Part shown: positions 23,536 through 32,140 of the stretch, one piece after another | Position numbering within the stretch: the stretch's first letter is position 1 | Layout: each line of letters starts with the position of its first letter | Assembly: GCA_013388645.1 (NCBI GenBank) | Contig: JACAEV010000092.1 | Location: 1 to 39,638, forward strand | Length of the DNA: 39,638 bases | From: Syntrophaceae bacterium | GTDB taxonomy: Bacteria; Desulfobacterota; BSN033; UBA1163 | Reading direction: 5' to 3' | Translations under genes and position numbers: made by a program | Notes under the pieces: generated by a model | What the model was told of the DNA's origin: nothing | The model's input: only the letters and a program-made list of their open reading frames with translations | Databases searched by the model: none

Positions 23536-24408
23536 ATGCAGGTAGGATATTATCCAGGTTGTTCTCTTGAGAGCAGTGCCAAAGAGTTTGATCTTTCCAT
23601 CCGAGCCATCCTTCAGGAAATGAAAATTTCATTGAAAGATATCCCTGATTGGAACTGCTGTGGAGCAAGCCCTGCCCATTATCTCAATGAAGAACTTGCC
23701 CAGGCTTTGCCTTATCGAAATCTGGTGAAGGCGGAAGAGGCCGGCTTGGATCGAGTGATCTCGCCCTGTCCAGCCTGCTATAGCCATTTGAAGCACATCC
23801 ATGAAGAGGTATTAAAAGAAACCCATTTAGCCGATCGCCTCGAGTCAATTGTTGGGAAGAAGTATAACGGGGGAATCGTATCAAAACACCTCCTTGACTT
23901 TATCAAAGAAGATATTGGTTTCGATCGATTAAAATCGAGCGTAAAACTTCCTCTCAGTCGATTAAGAGTCGTGAATTATTATGGTTGTCTGACGAGGCTA
24001 CCTGGCGTCCGAATCGACGATATGGAGAATCCAACACTGATGGACGAAGTCATCTCAATTCTGGGAGGAGAAGCATTGGAGTGGTCTCATAAAACCGAGT
24101 GCTGTGGAGCAAGCCTCTCCGTCTCCCGGACGGAGATTGCTTTGAGATTGGTGAACTCCATTCTCGAGGCGGCCAAGGAAAGGCAGGTAGATTGTATTGC
24201 GGTTGTCTGTCCCCTCTGTCAATCTAACTTAGATACCCGACAAGGGGACATTAATAAAAGGTTTGGAACAACCTATGAAATTCCCATTCTCTATCTCAGC
24301 CAGTTGATCGGCCTGGCACAGAAACTTAATTATTCCCAATTGGGGTTGGATCGGTTAGTGACCTCCCCCCAAAATATCCTGATCGAGAAGGGAATTATTG
24401 AAAAATAG
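23536..24408 (+). CDS. hdrB: HdrB, heterodisulfide-reductase-type catalytic subunit
   Basis: The 290-residue protein contains two complete CCG domains. The first has Cys9, Cys41-Cys42 (NCCGAS) and Cys78-x-x-Cys81 (SPCPAC). The second has Cys151, Cys189-Cys190 (ECCGAS) and Cys225-x-x-Cys228 (VCPLC). These ligate the pair of noncubane [4Fe-4S] clusters that reduce disulfides in methanogen HdrB. In bacteria the physiological acceptor is usually unknown. Both sites are intact, so the subunit should be active. ATG 23536 follows CAAGGAGT. It belongs to the operon with mvhD-fdh-hdrAC, though separated by the repeat. Confidence 0.93.
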   Translation: MQVGYYPGCSLESSAKEFDLSIRAILQEMKISLKDIPDWNCCGASPAHYLNEELAQALPYRNLVKAEEAGLDRVISPCPACYSHLKHIHEEVLKETHLADRLESIVGKKYNGGIVSKHLLDFIKEDIGFDRLKSSVKLPLSRLRVVNYYGCLTRLPGVRIDDMENPTLMDEVISILGGEALEWSHKTECCGASLSVSRTEIALRLVNSILEAAKERQVDCIAVVCPLCQSNLDTRQGDINKRFGTTYEIPILYLSQLIGLAQKLNYSQLGLDRLVTSPQNILIEKGIIEK

Positions 24409-24702
24409 AAAATAGTCTGATCGAATACCATTTCACAACTTCTAATTTAATTAAATGATTATAATCCCATTATTCTTTGAAAAATAGAATCTATAAACCT
24501 TGTTGTAAAATGTTATTTATTTCACTAATCATTTTTATACCCTTAATTATAGTCTCTTATTAATGAAATATTTTAAATAAAAACAATGGGTTATAATGAG
24601 CTTAAAAAAGCAATGCCTCTTATAAAATTTTTCTTGACAAAAGGAAGGCAATTTTGTAGTTTGATGCGGAAACAAGAAATTTTTCACAAATAAGGGGGGA
24701 GC
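24409..24702. other. AT-rich intergenic region between hdrB and nuoA
   Basis: No gene and no clear terminator hairpin is seen in these 294 bases. The only recognisable signal is the possible nuo promoter near its right end. Confidence 0.5.
24634..24662 (+). promoter_or_regulatory. Possible promoter of the nuo operon
   Basis: TTGACA at 24634-24639 with TAGTTT at 24657-24662 (17-base spacer, weak -10). NuoA starts 40 bases downstream after AAGGGGGGA. Confidence 0.4.
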
Positions 24703-25059
24703 ATGTTGATTGAATATTTTGCCATTCTCATCTATATTGCTATAGCCATTGTTTTTGCCCTCTTTGCGATTGTCGCTTCTGCCCTTTTAGGTCAGAGAAA
24801 ACCCACTGCTCTGAAAAAAGCACCTTACGAATGCGGAATGACGACGGTGGGCACTAGCTTCCGCAGAATCCCCATCAAGTACTACATCATCGCCATGCTT
24901 TTTCTCCTCTTTGATATTGAAGTGGTCTTCCTCTATCCCTGGGCAGTGGTTTTCAAGGAATTAAAAGTCTTTGCTTTTGTCTCGATGGCTGTCTTCATCG
25001 GAATTTTACTCATTGCCTATATCTATATCTGGAAAAAAGGAGCATTAGAATGGGAATAG
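24703..25059 (+). CDS. nuoA: NuoA, complex I membrane subunit
   Basis: The 118-residue protein has three transmembrane helices and the NuoA loop [24 protein letters not shown], whose Cys lies in the quinone-site loop. [18 protein letters not shown] follows and is strongly conserved. It is part of the quinone-proximal membrane module. It is the first gene of a thirteen-gene nuo locus and overlaps nuoB by 10 bases. Confidence 0.95.
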   Translation: MLIEYFAILIYIAIAIVFALFAIVASALLGQRKPTALKKAPYECGMTTVGTSFRRIPIKYYIIAMLFLLFDIEVVFLYPWAVVFKELKVFAFVSMAVFIGILLIAYIYIWKKGALEWE

Positions 25060-25565
25060 AAACCTATCTTGAAAAAACACCTTTTCTTCCTCTTTTGGAT
25101 AAAGTGGTCAATTGGGGGCGAATGTATTCGATCTGGCCAGTAACCTTTGGCTTAGCGTGTTGTGCACTGGAGATGATCGTCACCAGTTCGGCCACGTGGG
25201 ATATTTCTCGTTTTGGTTCAGAAGTTTTCAGACCTTCACCGAGGCAAGCAGATCTGATGATTGTTGCAGGGACCTTAACCAAAAAAATGGCCCCAATGGT
25301 CAAACGGATCTATGAACAGATGCCCGAGCCCAAATGGGTCATCGCTTATGGTGCCTGTGCCTGTTCAGGTGGCGTGTTCAAAACCTACAATGTGGTTCAG
25401 GGAGTGGATCAGATGATTCCTGTGGATATCTATGTTCCAGGGTGTCCACCCCGACCCGAATCATTGCTGACCGCCCTGGTTCAGCTCCAGAAGAAGATTC
25501 AAAAAGAGACATTAGCCAATCGGAAAAATGTTCGCATCGCTCTTGAACAAGACACCCATGAATAA
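25050..25565 (+). CDS. nuoB: NuoB, N2 cluster subunit
   Basis: The 171-residue protein has the N2 [4Fe-4S] ligands: the tandem cysteines in LACCALEM, then YGACACSGG and [10 protein letters not shown]2 donates electrons to quinone, so this complex should reduce quinone normally. It lies at the interface of peripheral arm and membrane. It overlaps nuoA and is followed by nuoC after 17 bases. The C-terminal tail is short and polar. Confidence 0.97.
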   Translation: MGIETYLEKTPFLPLLDKVVNWGRMYSIWPVTFGLACCALEMIVTSSATWDISRFGSEVFRPSPRQADLMIVAGTLTKKMAPMVKRIYEQMPEPKWVIAYGACACSGGVFKTYNVVQGVDQMIPVDIYVPGCPPRPESLLTALVQLQKKIQKETLANRKNVRIALEQDTHE

Positions 25566-25582
25566 AATAAAAGGAAAAGGGA

Positions 25583-26071
25583 ATGGCTGAAATCAATCTC
25601 GCTGTAAAAAAATTGGAAGAAAAATTTCCGAATTCTGTTTTAGAGGTGAAGACGTTTCGGGGCGAAACCACCCTGAACGTCTCTAAAGAGAAAGTGGTTG
25701 AGATCTGTAAATTTCTCTATTCCGATCCTGACCTTCAATTCCAAATGCTCACCGATCTCTGCGCCGTTGATTTTTTCCCGGAACGCCCTCGTTTTGAGGT
25801 GGTTTATCTTCTTTACTCGATGAAAAATAATGAACGACTGAGGTTGAAAACGAGGGTAGAAGAGAACGAATCGATTTTGAGTGTGGAATCGATTTGGAAA
25901 GCAGCCAACTGGTTGGAGAGAGAGGTCTATGATCTTTTTGGAATTCATTTTGTGAACCATCCCGACCTGAGAAGGATTCTCCTCTGGGATGGTTTTCATG
26001 GCCATCCTTTAAGGAAAGATTATCCGGTTGAAGGACCGGATTTTGACAAACCATTTGTCCCCGAGGTTTGA
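25583..26071 (+). CDS. nuoC: NuoC, 30-kDa subunit
   Basis: The 162-residue protein has the typical NuoC ending: SIWKAANWLEREVYDLFGI, then HPDLRRILLWDGFHGHPLRKDYP. An N-terminal alpha/beta domain contains LTDLCAVDF. NuoC is a structural subunit beside NuoD and NuoB and is not fused to NuoD here. One base separates its stop from the nuoD start. Confidence 0.96.
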   Translation: MAEINLAVKKLEEKFPNSVLEVKTFRGETTLNVSKEKVVEICKFLYSDPDLQFQMLTDLCAVDFFPERPRFEVVYLLYSMKNNERLRLKTRVEENESILSVESIWKAANWLEREVYDLFGIHFVNHPDLRRILLWDGFHGHPLRKDYPVEGPDFDKPFVPEV

Positions 26072-26072
26072 T

Positions 26073-27245
26073 ATGGCAGAGACACGGTTAATGACCATCA
26101 ATATGGGACCCCAGCACCCCGCCACACATGGGGTGTTGAGGCTCGTGTTGGAATTGGACGGAGAGGTGATCGTGAAGGCCGTTCCCCATATCGGCCACCT
26201 TCATCGAGGGGTTGAGAAGCTCGCTGAAAGTAAAACGTATCACCAAGTCATTCCCCTCACCGACCGTTTGGATTACACCAATGCGATGGGTAATAACCTG
26301 GGCTATGTGTTAGCCGTGGAGAAACTACTGGGCATTGAGGTTCCCAAACGGGCCCAATATCTAAGAGTCATGATGGCTGAGCTTCAGAGGATCGCTGCCC
26401 ATCTCATCTGGTTGGGAACCCATGCCTTAGACATCGGCGCCATGACGCTTCTTTTTTACAACTTTCGTGAGAGGGAAGAGGTCCTGAGAATCTTTGAGGA
26501 GGTCGCCGGAGGGAGGCTCACGCCCACCTATATGAGAATTGGAGGTGTTTCGAAAGACCTTCCGGATGGGATCACCGATAAGATTTGGAGTTTCGTCCGA
26601 GCTTTTCCCGATCATATCAAAGAGTATGAAACACTTCTAACAAAGAATGTGATCTGGTTAAAGCGGACCCAGGGCATCGGGATCATTTCGAAAGAGGATG
26701 CGATCAATTGGGGAATGACAGGACCCAGCTTACGCGGGTCGGGTGTGAAATACGATGTGAGAAAAGCCTTTCCCTATTCGAGTTATGATGAGTTCGATTT
26801 CGATATCCCCATTGGTTCAGTGGGGGATGTTTACGATCGGTACATCGTGCGTTTGCGAGAGATGGAATGGTCAAATGCAATTGTAGAACAAGCCTTGGAG
26901 CGGCTACCCCAAGGTCCCATCCTTTCTGATAATCCTTGGGTGGCGCTTCCACCCAAAGACCATGTCCTCAAAGATATCGATGCGTTGATTCGGCAATTTA
27001 AGATTGCCTCAGAAGGCTTTCAGCCGCCCAAAGGTGAGGTCTATGTAAGCGTGGAGGCCTCAAAAGGAGAATTGGGATATTATCTCGTCAGCGATGGATC
27101 CAATCGGCCGATGAGGATGAGGATTCGACCTCCTTCTTTCCTCAATCTCAGTGCCCTTCCCAAGATGATTGAGGGAAGTTTGATCGCGGATGTGATTTCA
27201 GCCATCGGGAGCATTGATATCGTTTTAGGAGAAATCGATCGTTAG
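26073..27245 (+). CDS. nuoD: NuoD, 49-kDa quinone-site subunit
   Basis: From ATG 26073 the product has 390 residues. Key sections are MTINMGPQHPATHGVLRL (quinone headgroup His), PHIGHLHRGVEKLAE, GGRLTPTYMRIGGVSKDLP and the C-terminal DVISAIGSIDIVLGEIDR, identical in style to family members. It forms the quinone chamber with NuoB. Although the frame is open from TTG 26028, the GAGG and the nuoC stop favour 26073. After nuoD the operon has a 155-base structured spacer before the NuoF-like gene. Confidence 0.96.
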   Translation: MAETRLMTINMGPQHPATHGVLRLVLELDGEVIVKAVPHIGHLHRGVEKLAESKTYHQVIPLTDRLDYTNAMGNNLGYVLAVEKLLGIEVPKRAQYLRVMMAELQRIAAHLIWLGTHALDIGAMTLLFYNFREREEVLRIFEEVAGGRLTPTYMRIGGVSKDLPDGITDKIWSFVRAFPDHIKEYETLLTKNVIWLKRTQGIGIISKEDAINWGMTGPSLRGSGVKYDVRKAFPYSSYDEFDFDIPIGSVGDVYDRYIVRLREMEWSNAIVEQALERLPQGPILSDNPWVALPPKDHVLKDIDALIRQFKIASEGFQPPKGEVYVSVEASKGELGYYLVSDGSNRPMRMRIRPPSFLNLSALPKMIEGSLIADVISAIGSIDIVLGEIDR

Positions 27246-27255
27246 AAAATAAGGA

Positions 27256-27398
27256 AGAATGGAATACTGGAAAATTGGAATATTGGTAATAATACCAAAC
27301 AGAAAGAATCAAGAAATTTAACTTTGAGGAAGCAGAGTTTCCTCATCTCACCATTCCATTATTCCAACTATCCATGATTCCACTGGAAGAAGAGGTTC
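27256..27398. repeat. Inverted arms of short tandem repeats between nuoD and nuoF-like gene
   Basis: The left arm has repeated TGGAA/ATTGG units on the plus strand. The right arm (CATTCCATTATTCCAACTA, then CATGATTCCA) carries the same units inverted. Between them TGAGGAA (27325-27331) and TTCCTCA (27339-27345) form a seven-base hairpin. The whole can fold into a long imperfect stem in the mRNA. Confidence 0.6.
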
Positions 27399-27400
27399 TT

Positions 27401-29353
27401 ATGACAGACATCCTTTTTAGTAGTTGGGGTGGAGTGGTCACTGATAATCGAGGAAAACCCGAAGGGGAGAGGCAACCTGTCTCCACTCTCAATCTCCCCT
27501 TGGAATTGGAAAAAGAGAAAAAGATCAAGGCCTTTATTGGGTGGGATGGAATTGTCATTCGAGACCCGGAAGCCAATGTGGTTGATCTGATTCGTGCTTA
27601 CTTGGAGGCCGTCCAAAAGGAATCGTGCGGAAAGTGTACCCCTTGCCGGGTGGGCACGCGGATCATGGCGACGATCATGAATCGAATTGCTGAGGGGCAG
27701 GGTAGGGCAGAGGACCTAAATCAACTAAAATATCTTGGTGAGATGATCCGCAAAAGCTCCAAATGCAATTTGGGGCAGACCGGGCCCAAACCAGTGCTGG
27801 ATGCCATCGACCATTTTGAGGAACAATTCTCGGGGGCCATTCAGCTACAGAAAAAGATTCCTCGCCAGGAATATAAAGTCAAGGTCACCGCACCCTGTGA
27901 AAGCGCTTGTCCCTCCCACCTTCCCATTACACGGTATATCGAATTGATCAAAGAGGGAAGATTTGAAGAATCTTTGGCTCTCATTCGAGAGGCAACCTGT
28001 CTGCCTGGAATTTTGGGGAGGGTTTGCGTTCGACCCTGCGAAGATAACTGTCGTCGTGGAAATGTGGATGAATGCATCTCGATCAAATGGCTGAAACGAT
28101 TTGTGGCTGATTATGAAATCGATAAGAGGAGGCAACCCCTGCTGAAGAAGGAAGGGACTCGATCAGAAAAAGTAGCCGTCATCGGAGCAGGGCCAGCTGG
28201 ACTTTCCTGTGCTTATTACCTTGCCCTGAAAGGTTATCCTGTCACCATCTTTGAGAGGCTGGGGGAACCTGGTGGTATGGCAGCCATGGGGATTCCGGAC
28301 TATCGTCTCCCAAGAAATATTGTTGGATATGAAACCGAAGTGGTGAAGAAGTTAGGGGTCGAGATTCGTTATAACACTCAAGTGGGGAAGGATATTACGA
28401 TTTCACAGATGTTTGAGCAAGGTTACAGGGCCATCTTTATCGGGGTTGGAGCCCAAACCAATACACCTATGGGTGTGGAGGGGGAAGATAAAGGATATAA
28501 GGGATTCATTCCTGGTGTTTACTACCTCTTAGAAATCAATCAGGGGAGAGATCCCTATCCAGAGGGGAAGAGGGTTGTCGTGGTGGGTGGTGGAAACGTT
28601 GCCATTGACTGTGTCCGGTCTTCTTTCCGCATAGGCAAAGCAGATGTGAACCTGGTTTATCGTCGAACCAAAAAGGAGATGCCTGCGGATCGGGTGGAGA
28701 TTCATGATGCAGAAGAAGAGGGCGTAAAATTCCATTACCTCTGCAATCCCATTCGAATTGTTGCAAAAGAAGGCAAGGTTGTTGGAATGGAATGTATCCG
28801 AATGGAACTGGGCGAACCGGATGAAAGCGGAAGGAGACGCCCCGTGCCCATCAAGGGATCAGAATTTTTCATTGAGGCGGATATTGCCATCCCTGCCATC
28901 GGACAGGCGATCGACCTTTCTTTCCTTGAAGAAAAGGATGGAGTCAAGACCACAAAGCGATCCACCATCGCCGTCCAAGAGGGGACTTTCCTGACCAGTC
29001 GGCCAGGAATTTTCTCTGCTGGGGATTGTGTGACTGGACCCGATGTTTTGGTTCGGGCAGCCGGCCATGGGAAAAGGGCTGCTGAAAAGATTGATCTCTT
29101 CCTAAGAGGGATGGAAGTAAAAGAGTCTGAGGACGAACGCTTGGAGACGATGGTTGAGAAAATTAAGGTTTATAAAAAGGATGAGCAGATCGGGATCCCC
29201 GGCGGACAGAAGAGAGCCATGTTGAATATGCTTCCACCTGATTCGAGGAAATGGATTTTCGATGAGGTGGAGGAGGGATTTTCCATTCCCGTAGCCCAGA
29301 AGGAAGCAGAACGCTGTCTTCGATGTGTGCGGGTCGGACTTTTCGCCGTATAA
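27401..29353 (+). CDS. NuoF remnant (N3 cluster domain) fused to GltD-type FAD/NAD(P) oxidoreductase
   Basis: ATG 27401, after AGAGG, gives 650 residues. Residues about 40-140 match only the C-terminal NuoF part, with N3-type cysteines Cys76, Cys79, Cys82 (ESCGKCTPCRVGT) and Cys122 (SSKCNLGQTGPKPV). The large FMN/NADH-binding domain of ordinary NuoF is absent. Residues about 160-240 are a GltD dicluster domain (CESACPSHLPI, CEDNC). Two Rossmann folds follow (VAVIGAGPAGLSCAY at about 258; VVVVGGGNVAIDCVR at about 385), with GIFSAGDCVTGPD near the end. So FAD and NAD(P)H binding has moved to a GltD module, as in NfnB at 7711. It occupies the nuoEF position in the operon; no nuoE is present. The natural donor (NADPH, NADH or ferredoxin) is not settled by sequence. 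Confidence 0.88.
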   Translation: MTDILFSSWGGVVTDNRGKPEGERQPVSTLNLPLELEKEKKIKAFIGWDGIVIRDPEANVVDLIRAYLEAVQKESCGKCTPCRVGTRIMATIMNRIAEGQGRAEDLNQLKYLGEMIRKSSKCNLGQTGPKPVLDAIDHFEEQFSGAIQLQKKIPRQEYKVKVTAPCESACPSHLPITRYIELIKEGRFEESLALIREATCLPGILGRVCVRPCEDNCRRGNVDECISIKWLKRFVADYEIDKRRQPLLKKEGTRSEKVAVIGAGPAGLSCAYYLALKGYPVTIFERLGEPGGMAAMGIPDYRLPRNIVGYETEVVKKLGVEIRYNTQVGKDITISQMFEQGYRAIFIGVGAQTNTPMGVEGEDKGYKGFIPGVYYLLEINQGRDPYPEGKRVVVVGGGNVAIDCVRSSFRIGKADVNLVYRRTKKEMPADRVEIHDAEEEGVKFHYLCNPIRIVAKEGKVVGMECIRMELGEPDESGRRRPVPIKGSEFFIEADIAIPAIGQAIDLSFLEEKDGVKTTKRSTIAVQEGTFLTSRPGIFSAGDCVTGPDVLVRAAGHGKRAAEKIDLFLRGMEVKESEDERLETMVEKIKVYKKDEQIGIPGGQKRAMLNMLPPDSRKWIFDEVEEGFSIPVAQKEAERCLRCVRVGLFAV

Positions 29354-29438
29354 CGTGTTGGTGAGTCGTGAATGGTGAAAGGTGGTAAGATTTCACGAAT
29401 TACAAGTCACAAATCACGATCCACGAGGTTTAATAAGC
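29354..29438. repeat. Inverted GTGA/TCAC-rich spacer between nuoF-like gene and nuoG
   Basis: The left half contains repeated GTGAGTCGTGAATGGTGAAA-type units. The right half contains TTTCACGAATTACAAG, then TCACAAATCACGATCCACGA, the inverse pattern. It can fold as an imperfect hairpin. Same style as the spacers at 27256 and 34572 but with different unit sequences. Confidence 0.55.
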
Positions 29439-32066
29439 ATGCTAAAGCTGACGATTGATGGAAAAGAAGTGACAGGAAGACCGGATCAAACGATCCTGGA
29501 GGTCGCCAAAGAAAATGGGATTTGTATTCCCACCCTCTGTTATCACCCAAGACTGAGCCTGCTTAAGTCCTGCCGGATCTGTCTGGTCGAAGTCGAGGGT
29601 GCGGATATGCCCATGGCTTCCTGTGCGACACCTGTCATAGAAGGTATGGTCGTCCATACTCATACAGAGCGTGTCGAAAAAATGAGGCTTGAGGCGTTAA
29701 AACTTCTACTGGTCAACCATCCTCTGGACTGCCCGGTCTGCGATGCGGGAGGGGAATGTCAGCTTCAAAACCGAGCCTATGAATTTGGGATCAACCAGGT
29801 CGAGTTTGTCACCGAAAAAATTGAACGGCCATCGATCGAATATAGCACACCGTTGATTCGACAGTGGATGGATCGGTGCGTCATGTGCCTTCGTTGCATT
29901 CAAGCCTGCATTGATCTTCCAGGATGCGATGTCTTGGAGGTGGCGGAAACAGGTTATCATTCCCATGTGAAGGCCGCCCGAAAAGAGAATTGTATCTCTT
30001 GTGGAGAATGTCTCCATGTCTGTCCGGTAGGCGCTCTGACAGAGAACTTCAGTCCGATTAAAGGGAGGACATGGCAACTCAGAAGAACTCAAACCACTTG
30101 CACTTTCTGTGGATGCGGTTGTCAGTTGGAGCTGAACACCCTTGCCGATCGAAAGGTCGTTAAGGTGACGACCAAGAGTGAGGCAGGCGTTAATGAAGGG
30201 AGCCTTTGCGTTAAAGGGAGGTTTGGCTTCGATTTTATTCATCACCTTGACCGTCTTCAGAAACCTTTGGTGAAAAAATCTGGAGTTTTTATGGAGGCTT
30301 CTTGGGAAGAGGCCTTAGATCTGGTTGCCACGAAACTTCAAGAAATTAAAGAAAAATACGGTGCTCCCTATATGGGGGGCATTGCTTCCTCCCGGGCGAC
30401 CAACGAAGAGAATTATCTCTTTCAAAAATGGATGAGGGCCTGCATTGGGACAAATCATATTGATTCGGGTGCCCGACTCTCCAGCGGTCCTTCCCTATAC
30501 GGGATGATGGCTTCCCTTGGATGTGGGGCGATGACGCACTCGATGGAGGAGATAGCCGAAGCTGATTTCATCCTCATCGTCGGAGCGGATGTCCACGACG
30601 ACAACCTCATCTTCAGCCATAAGATGAGGGAAGCCATCCGAAGGAATGGTGCGAAGATCATTCTGGTCGATCCTCGAAAAAACCAATGGGAAAAATGGGC
30701 TGACCGATGGTTGAGGCCTGTCCCCGGAACCGATATCGCTTGGATCAATGGTCTGGTTCGCCTCCTGATCGGAAAAGGTGTTCTTTCGAGAGACTACATC
30801 GGTTCAAAGACAGAAGGCTTTGAGGCTTTCCAATTCTCCTTAAACCCATTCACCCCTGAGTTTGTCAAGGAGACAACAGGGGTTCCTTGGGCAGAGTTAG
30901 AAGGCGTCGCGAATCTTTATAAGACAGCTAAAAAGAGGGCGATCGTCTTTGGATCGGGCGTGACCCAACATGCCTATGGGGTGGAGATTGTTAAAGCGCT
31001 ATGTAACCTTGCTTTGTTGACTGGAGAGGTAGAGGAAGGAGGGGGAGGCGTTTATCCACTGCTCACACAGAACAATGCGCAAGGCGCTTTCGATATGGGA
31101 TGTCTTCCAGATTTTCTTCCCGGTTATCAAAGGTTGGATGATGAGAAGGCACACCGGAGATTTGTCGAAGTCTGGGATAGAGGGATTCCAGAAAAACCGG
31201 GTTTCTCCACCATGGAGATGTTTGATCGAATTTTAGAAGGGGATATCAAAGCCCTTTATGTTTTTGGTGAAGATCCTCTCCTCAATCTTCCCAATCCTGA
31301 GAAGCTGAAAAGCGGACTCCAAAAAATTGAATTTTTAGTGGTTCAGGATATCTTTATGACCCACCTTGGAAGTTACGCCCAGGTGATCTTACCGGGAGTC
31401 AGTTTTGCCGAAAAAGATGGGACCTTCACCAATATGGAGAGAAGGATTCAAAGGGTAAGGAAGGTCATCTCACCGATCGGTGATTCCATGCCTGATTGGA
31501 AAATCCTCTGTGATCTTTCAACCAGAATGGGTTACCCCATGGGATATCAGACCCCTGCTGAAGTCATGGAAGAAATTGCCACATTGGTTCCCTTCTATGC
31601 GGGAGTCAATTATTCCAGTTTAGAGAAGGGCGGGGTTCAATGGTTTTCGCAAAACGGATGGAGAAAGAAATTTTCAATTGTCGAATATCAAGGTCCCATC
31701 GAAAGACCTAATGATCAGTACCCGTTGTGGATCATTCCGAGAGGGTTTCATTATCATTATGGAATCGGGACCACCACCAAGAGAGCCATGGGGTTGGCGA
31801 AGGTTTTTCCAGAATGTTGTATTGAAGTCCACCCAGAGGATGCCGCCAAAACAGGATTAAGAGATGGAAATAAGGTGAGAGTGGTCTCCCCCCGTGGAGA
31901 GATAGAAACGATCTGTCGAATTTCAGAAGCCGTTCCCAAAGGGGTGGCTTACTTCGCCAACACCTTTTTCCCTGTTTTTGTGAATCACCTTTTATTCTCT
32001 GGATATGATGTGAAGCGTCAGCACCCTGAATACAAGGTCTTTATTGGAAGGGTAGAGAAACGATAA
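29439..32066 (+). CDS. nuoG: NuoG with full FdhA-like molybdopterin-fold domain
   Basis: From ATG 29439 the product has 875 residues. It carries a [2Fe-2S] site at Cys34, Cys45, Cys48 and Cys62, and the His94-Cys98-Cys101-Cys107 N5 site. Two [4Fe-4S] motifs follow (Cys147, 150, 153, 157 and Cys185, 188, 191, 195), then an N7-type site at Cys221, Cys224, Cys228 and Cys257. From about residue 270 a full molybdopterin-oxidoreductase fold follows that resembles the window's FdhA. At the FdhA Sec position it has Ser (DSGARLSSGPS), so formate oxidation is unlikely. It wires the NuoF-like flavoprotein to N2. The frame extends upstream to 29382, but GAGG before 29439 and the NuoG start pattern MLKLTIDGKEV fix the start. 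Confidence 0.94.
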   Translation: MLKLTIDGKEVTGRPDQTILEVAKENGICIPTLCYHPRLSLLKSCRICLVEVEGADMPMASCATPVIEGMVVHTHTERVEKMRLEALKLLLVNHPLDCPVCDAGGECQLQNRAYEFGINQVEFVTEKIERPSIEYSTPLIRQWMDRCVMCLRCIQACIDLPGCDVLEVAETGYHSHVKAARKENCISCGECLHVCPVGALTENFSPIKGRTWQLRRTQTTCTFCGCGCQLELNTLADRKVVKVTTKSEAGVNEGSLCVKGRFGFDFIHHLDRLQKPLVKKSGVFMEASWEEALDLVATKLQEIKEKYGAPYMGGIASSRATNEENYLFQKWMRACIGTNHIDSGARLSSGPSLYGMMASLGCGAMTHSMEEIAEADFILIVGADVHDDNLIFSHKMREAIRRNGAKIILVDPRKNQWEKWADRWLRPVPGTDIAWINGLVRLLIGKGVLSRDYIGSKTEGFEAFQFSLNPFTPEFVKETTGVPWAELEGVANLYKTAKKRAIVFGSGVTQHAYGVEIVKALCNLALLTGEVEEGGGGVYPLLTQNNAQGAFDMGCLPDFLPGYQRLDDEKAHRRFVEVWDRGIPEKPGFSTMEMFDRILEGDIKALYVFGEDPLLNLPNPEKLKSGLQKIEFLVVQDIFMTHLGSYAQVILPGVSFAEKDGTFTNMERRIQRVRKVISPIGDSMPDWKILCDLSTRMGYPMGYQTPAEVMEEIATLVPFYAGVNYSSLEKGGVQWFSQNGWRKKFSIVEYQGPIERPNDQYPLWIIPRGFHYHYGIGTTTKRAMGLAKVFPECCIEVHPEDAAKTGLRDGNKVRVVSPRGEIETICRISEAVPKGVAYFANTFFPVFVNHLLFSGYDVKRQHPEYKVFIGRVEKR

Positions 32067-32067
32067 G

Positions 32068-32124
32068 AGAGCTCTAAAAAATTAACAGGAGCTCTTTTGA
32101 GATTTCTTTGTTTTTAGAAATCTC
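32068..32124. repeat. Two consecutive hairpins between nuoG and nuoH
   Basis: AGAGCTC (32068-32074) pairs with GAGCTCT (32089-32095). GAGATTTCT (32099-32107) then pairs perfectly with AGAAATCTC (32116-32124) around an eight-base loop. No T-run follows the second, so it is not a standard terminator. Confidence 0.65.
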
Positions 32125-32140
32125 TTAGGGGAGAAGCAGG

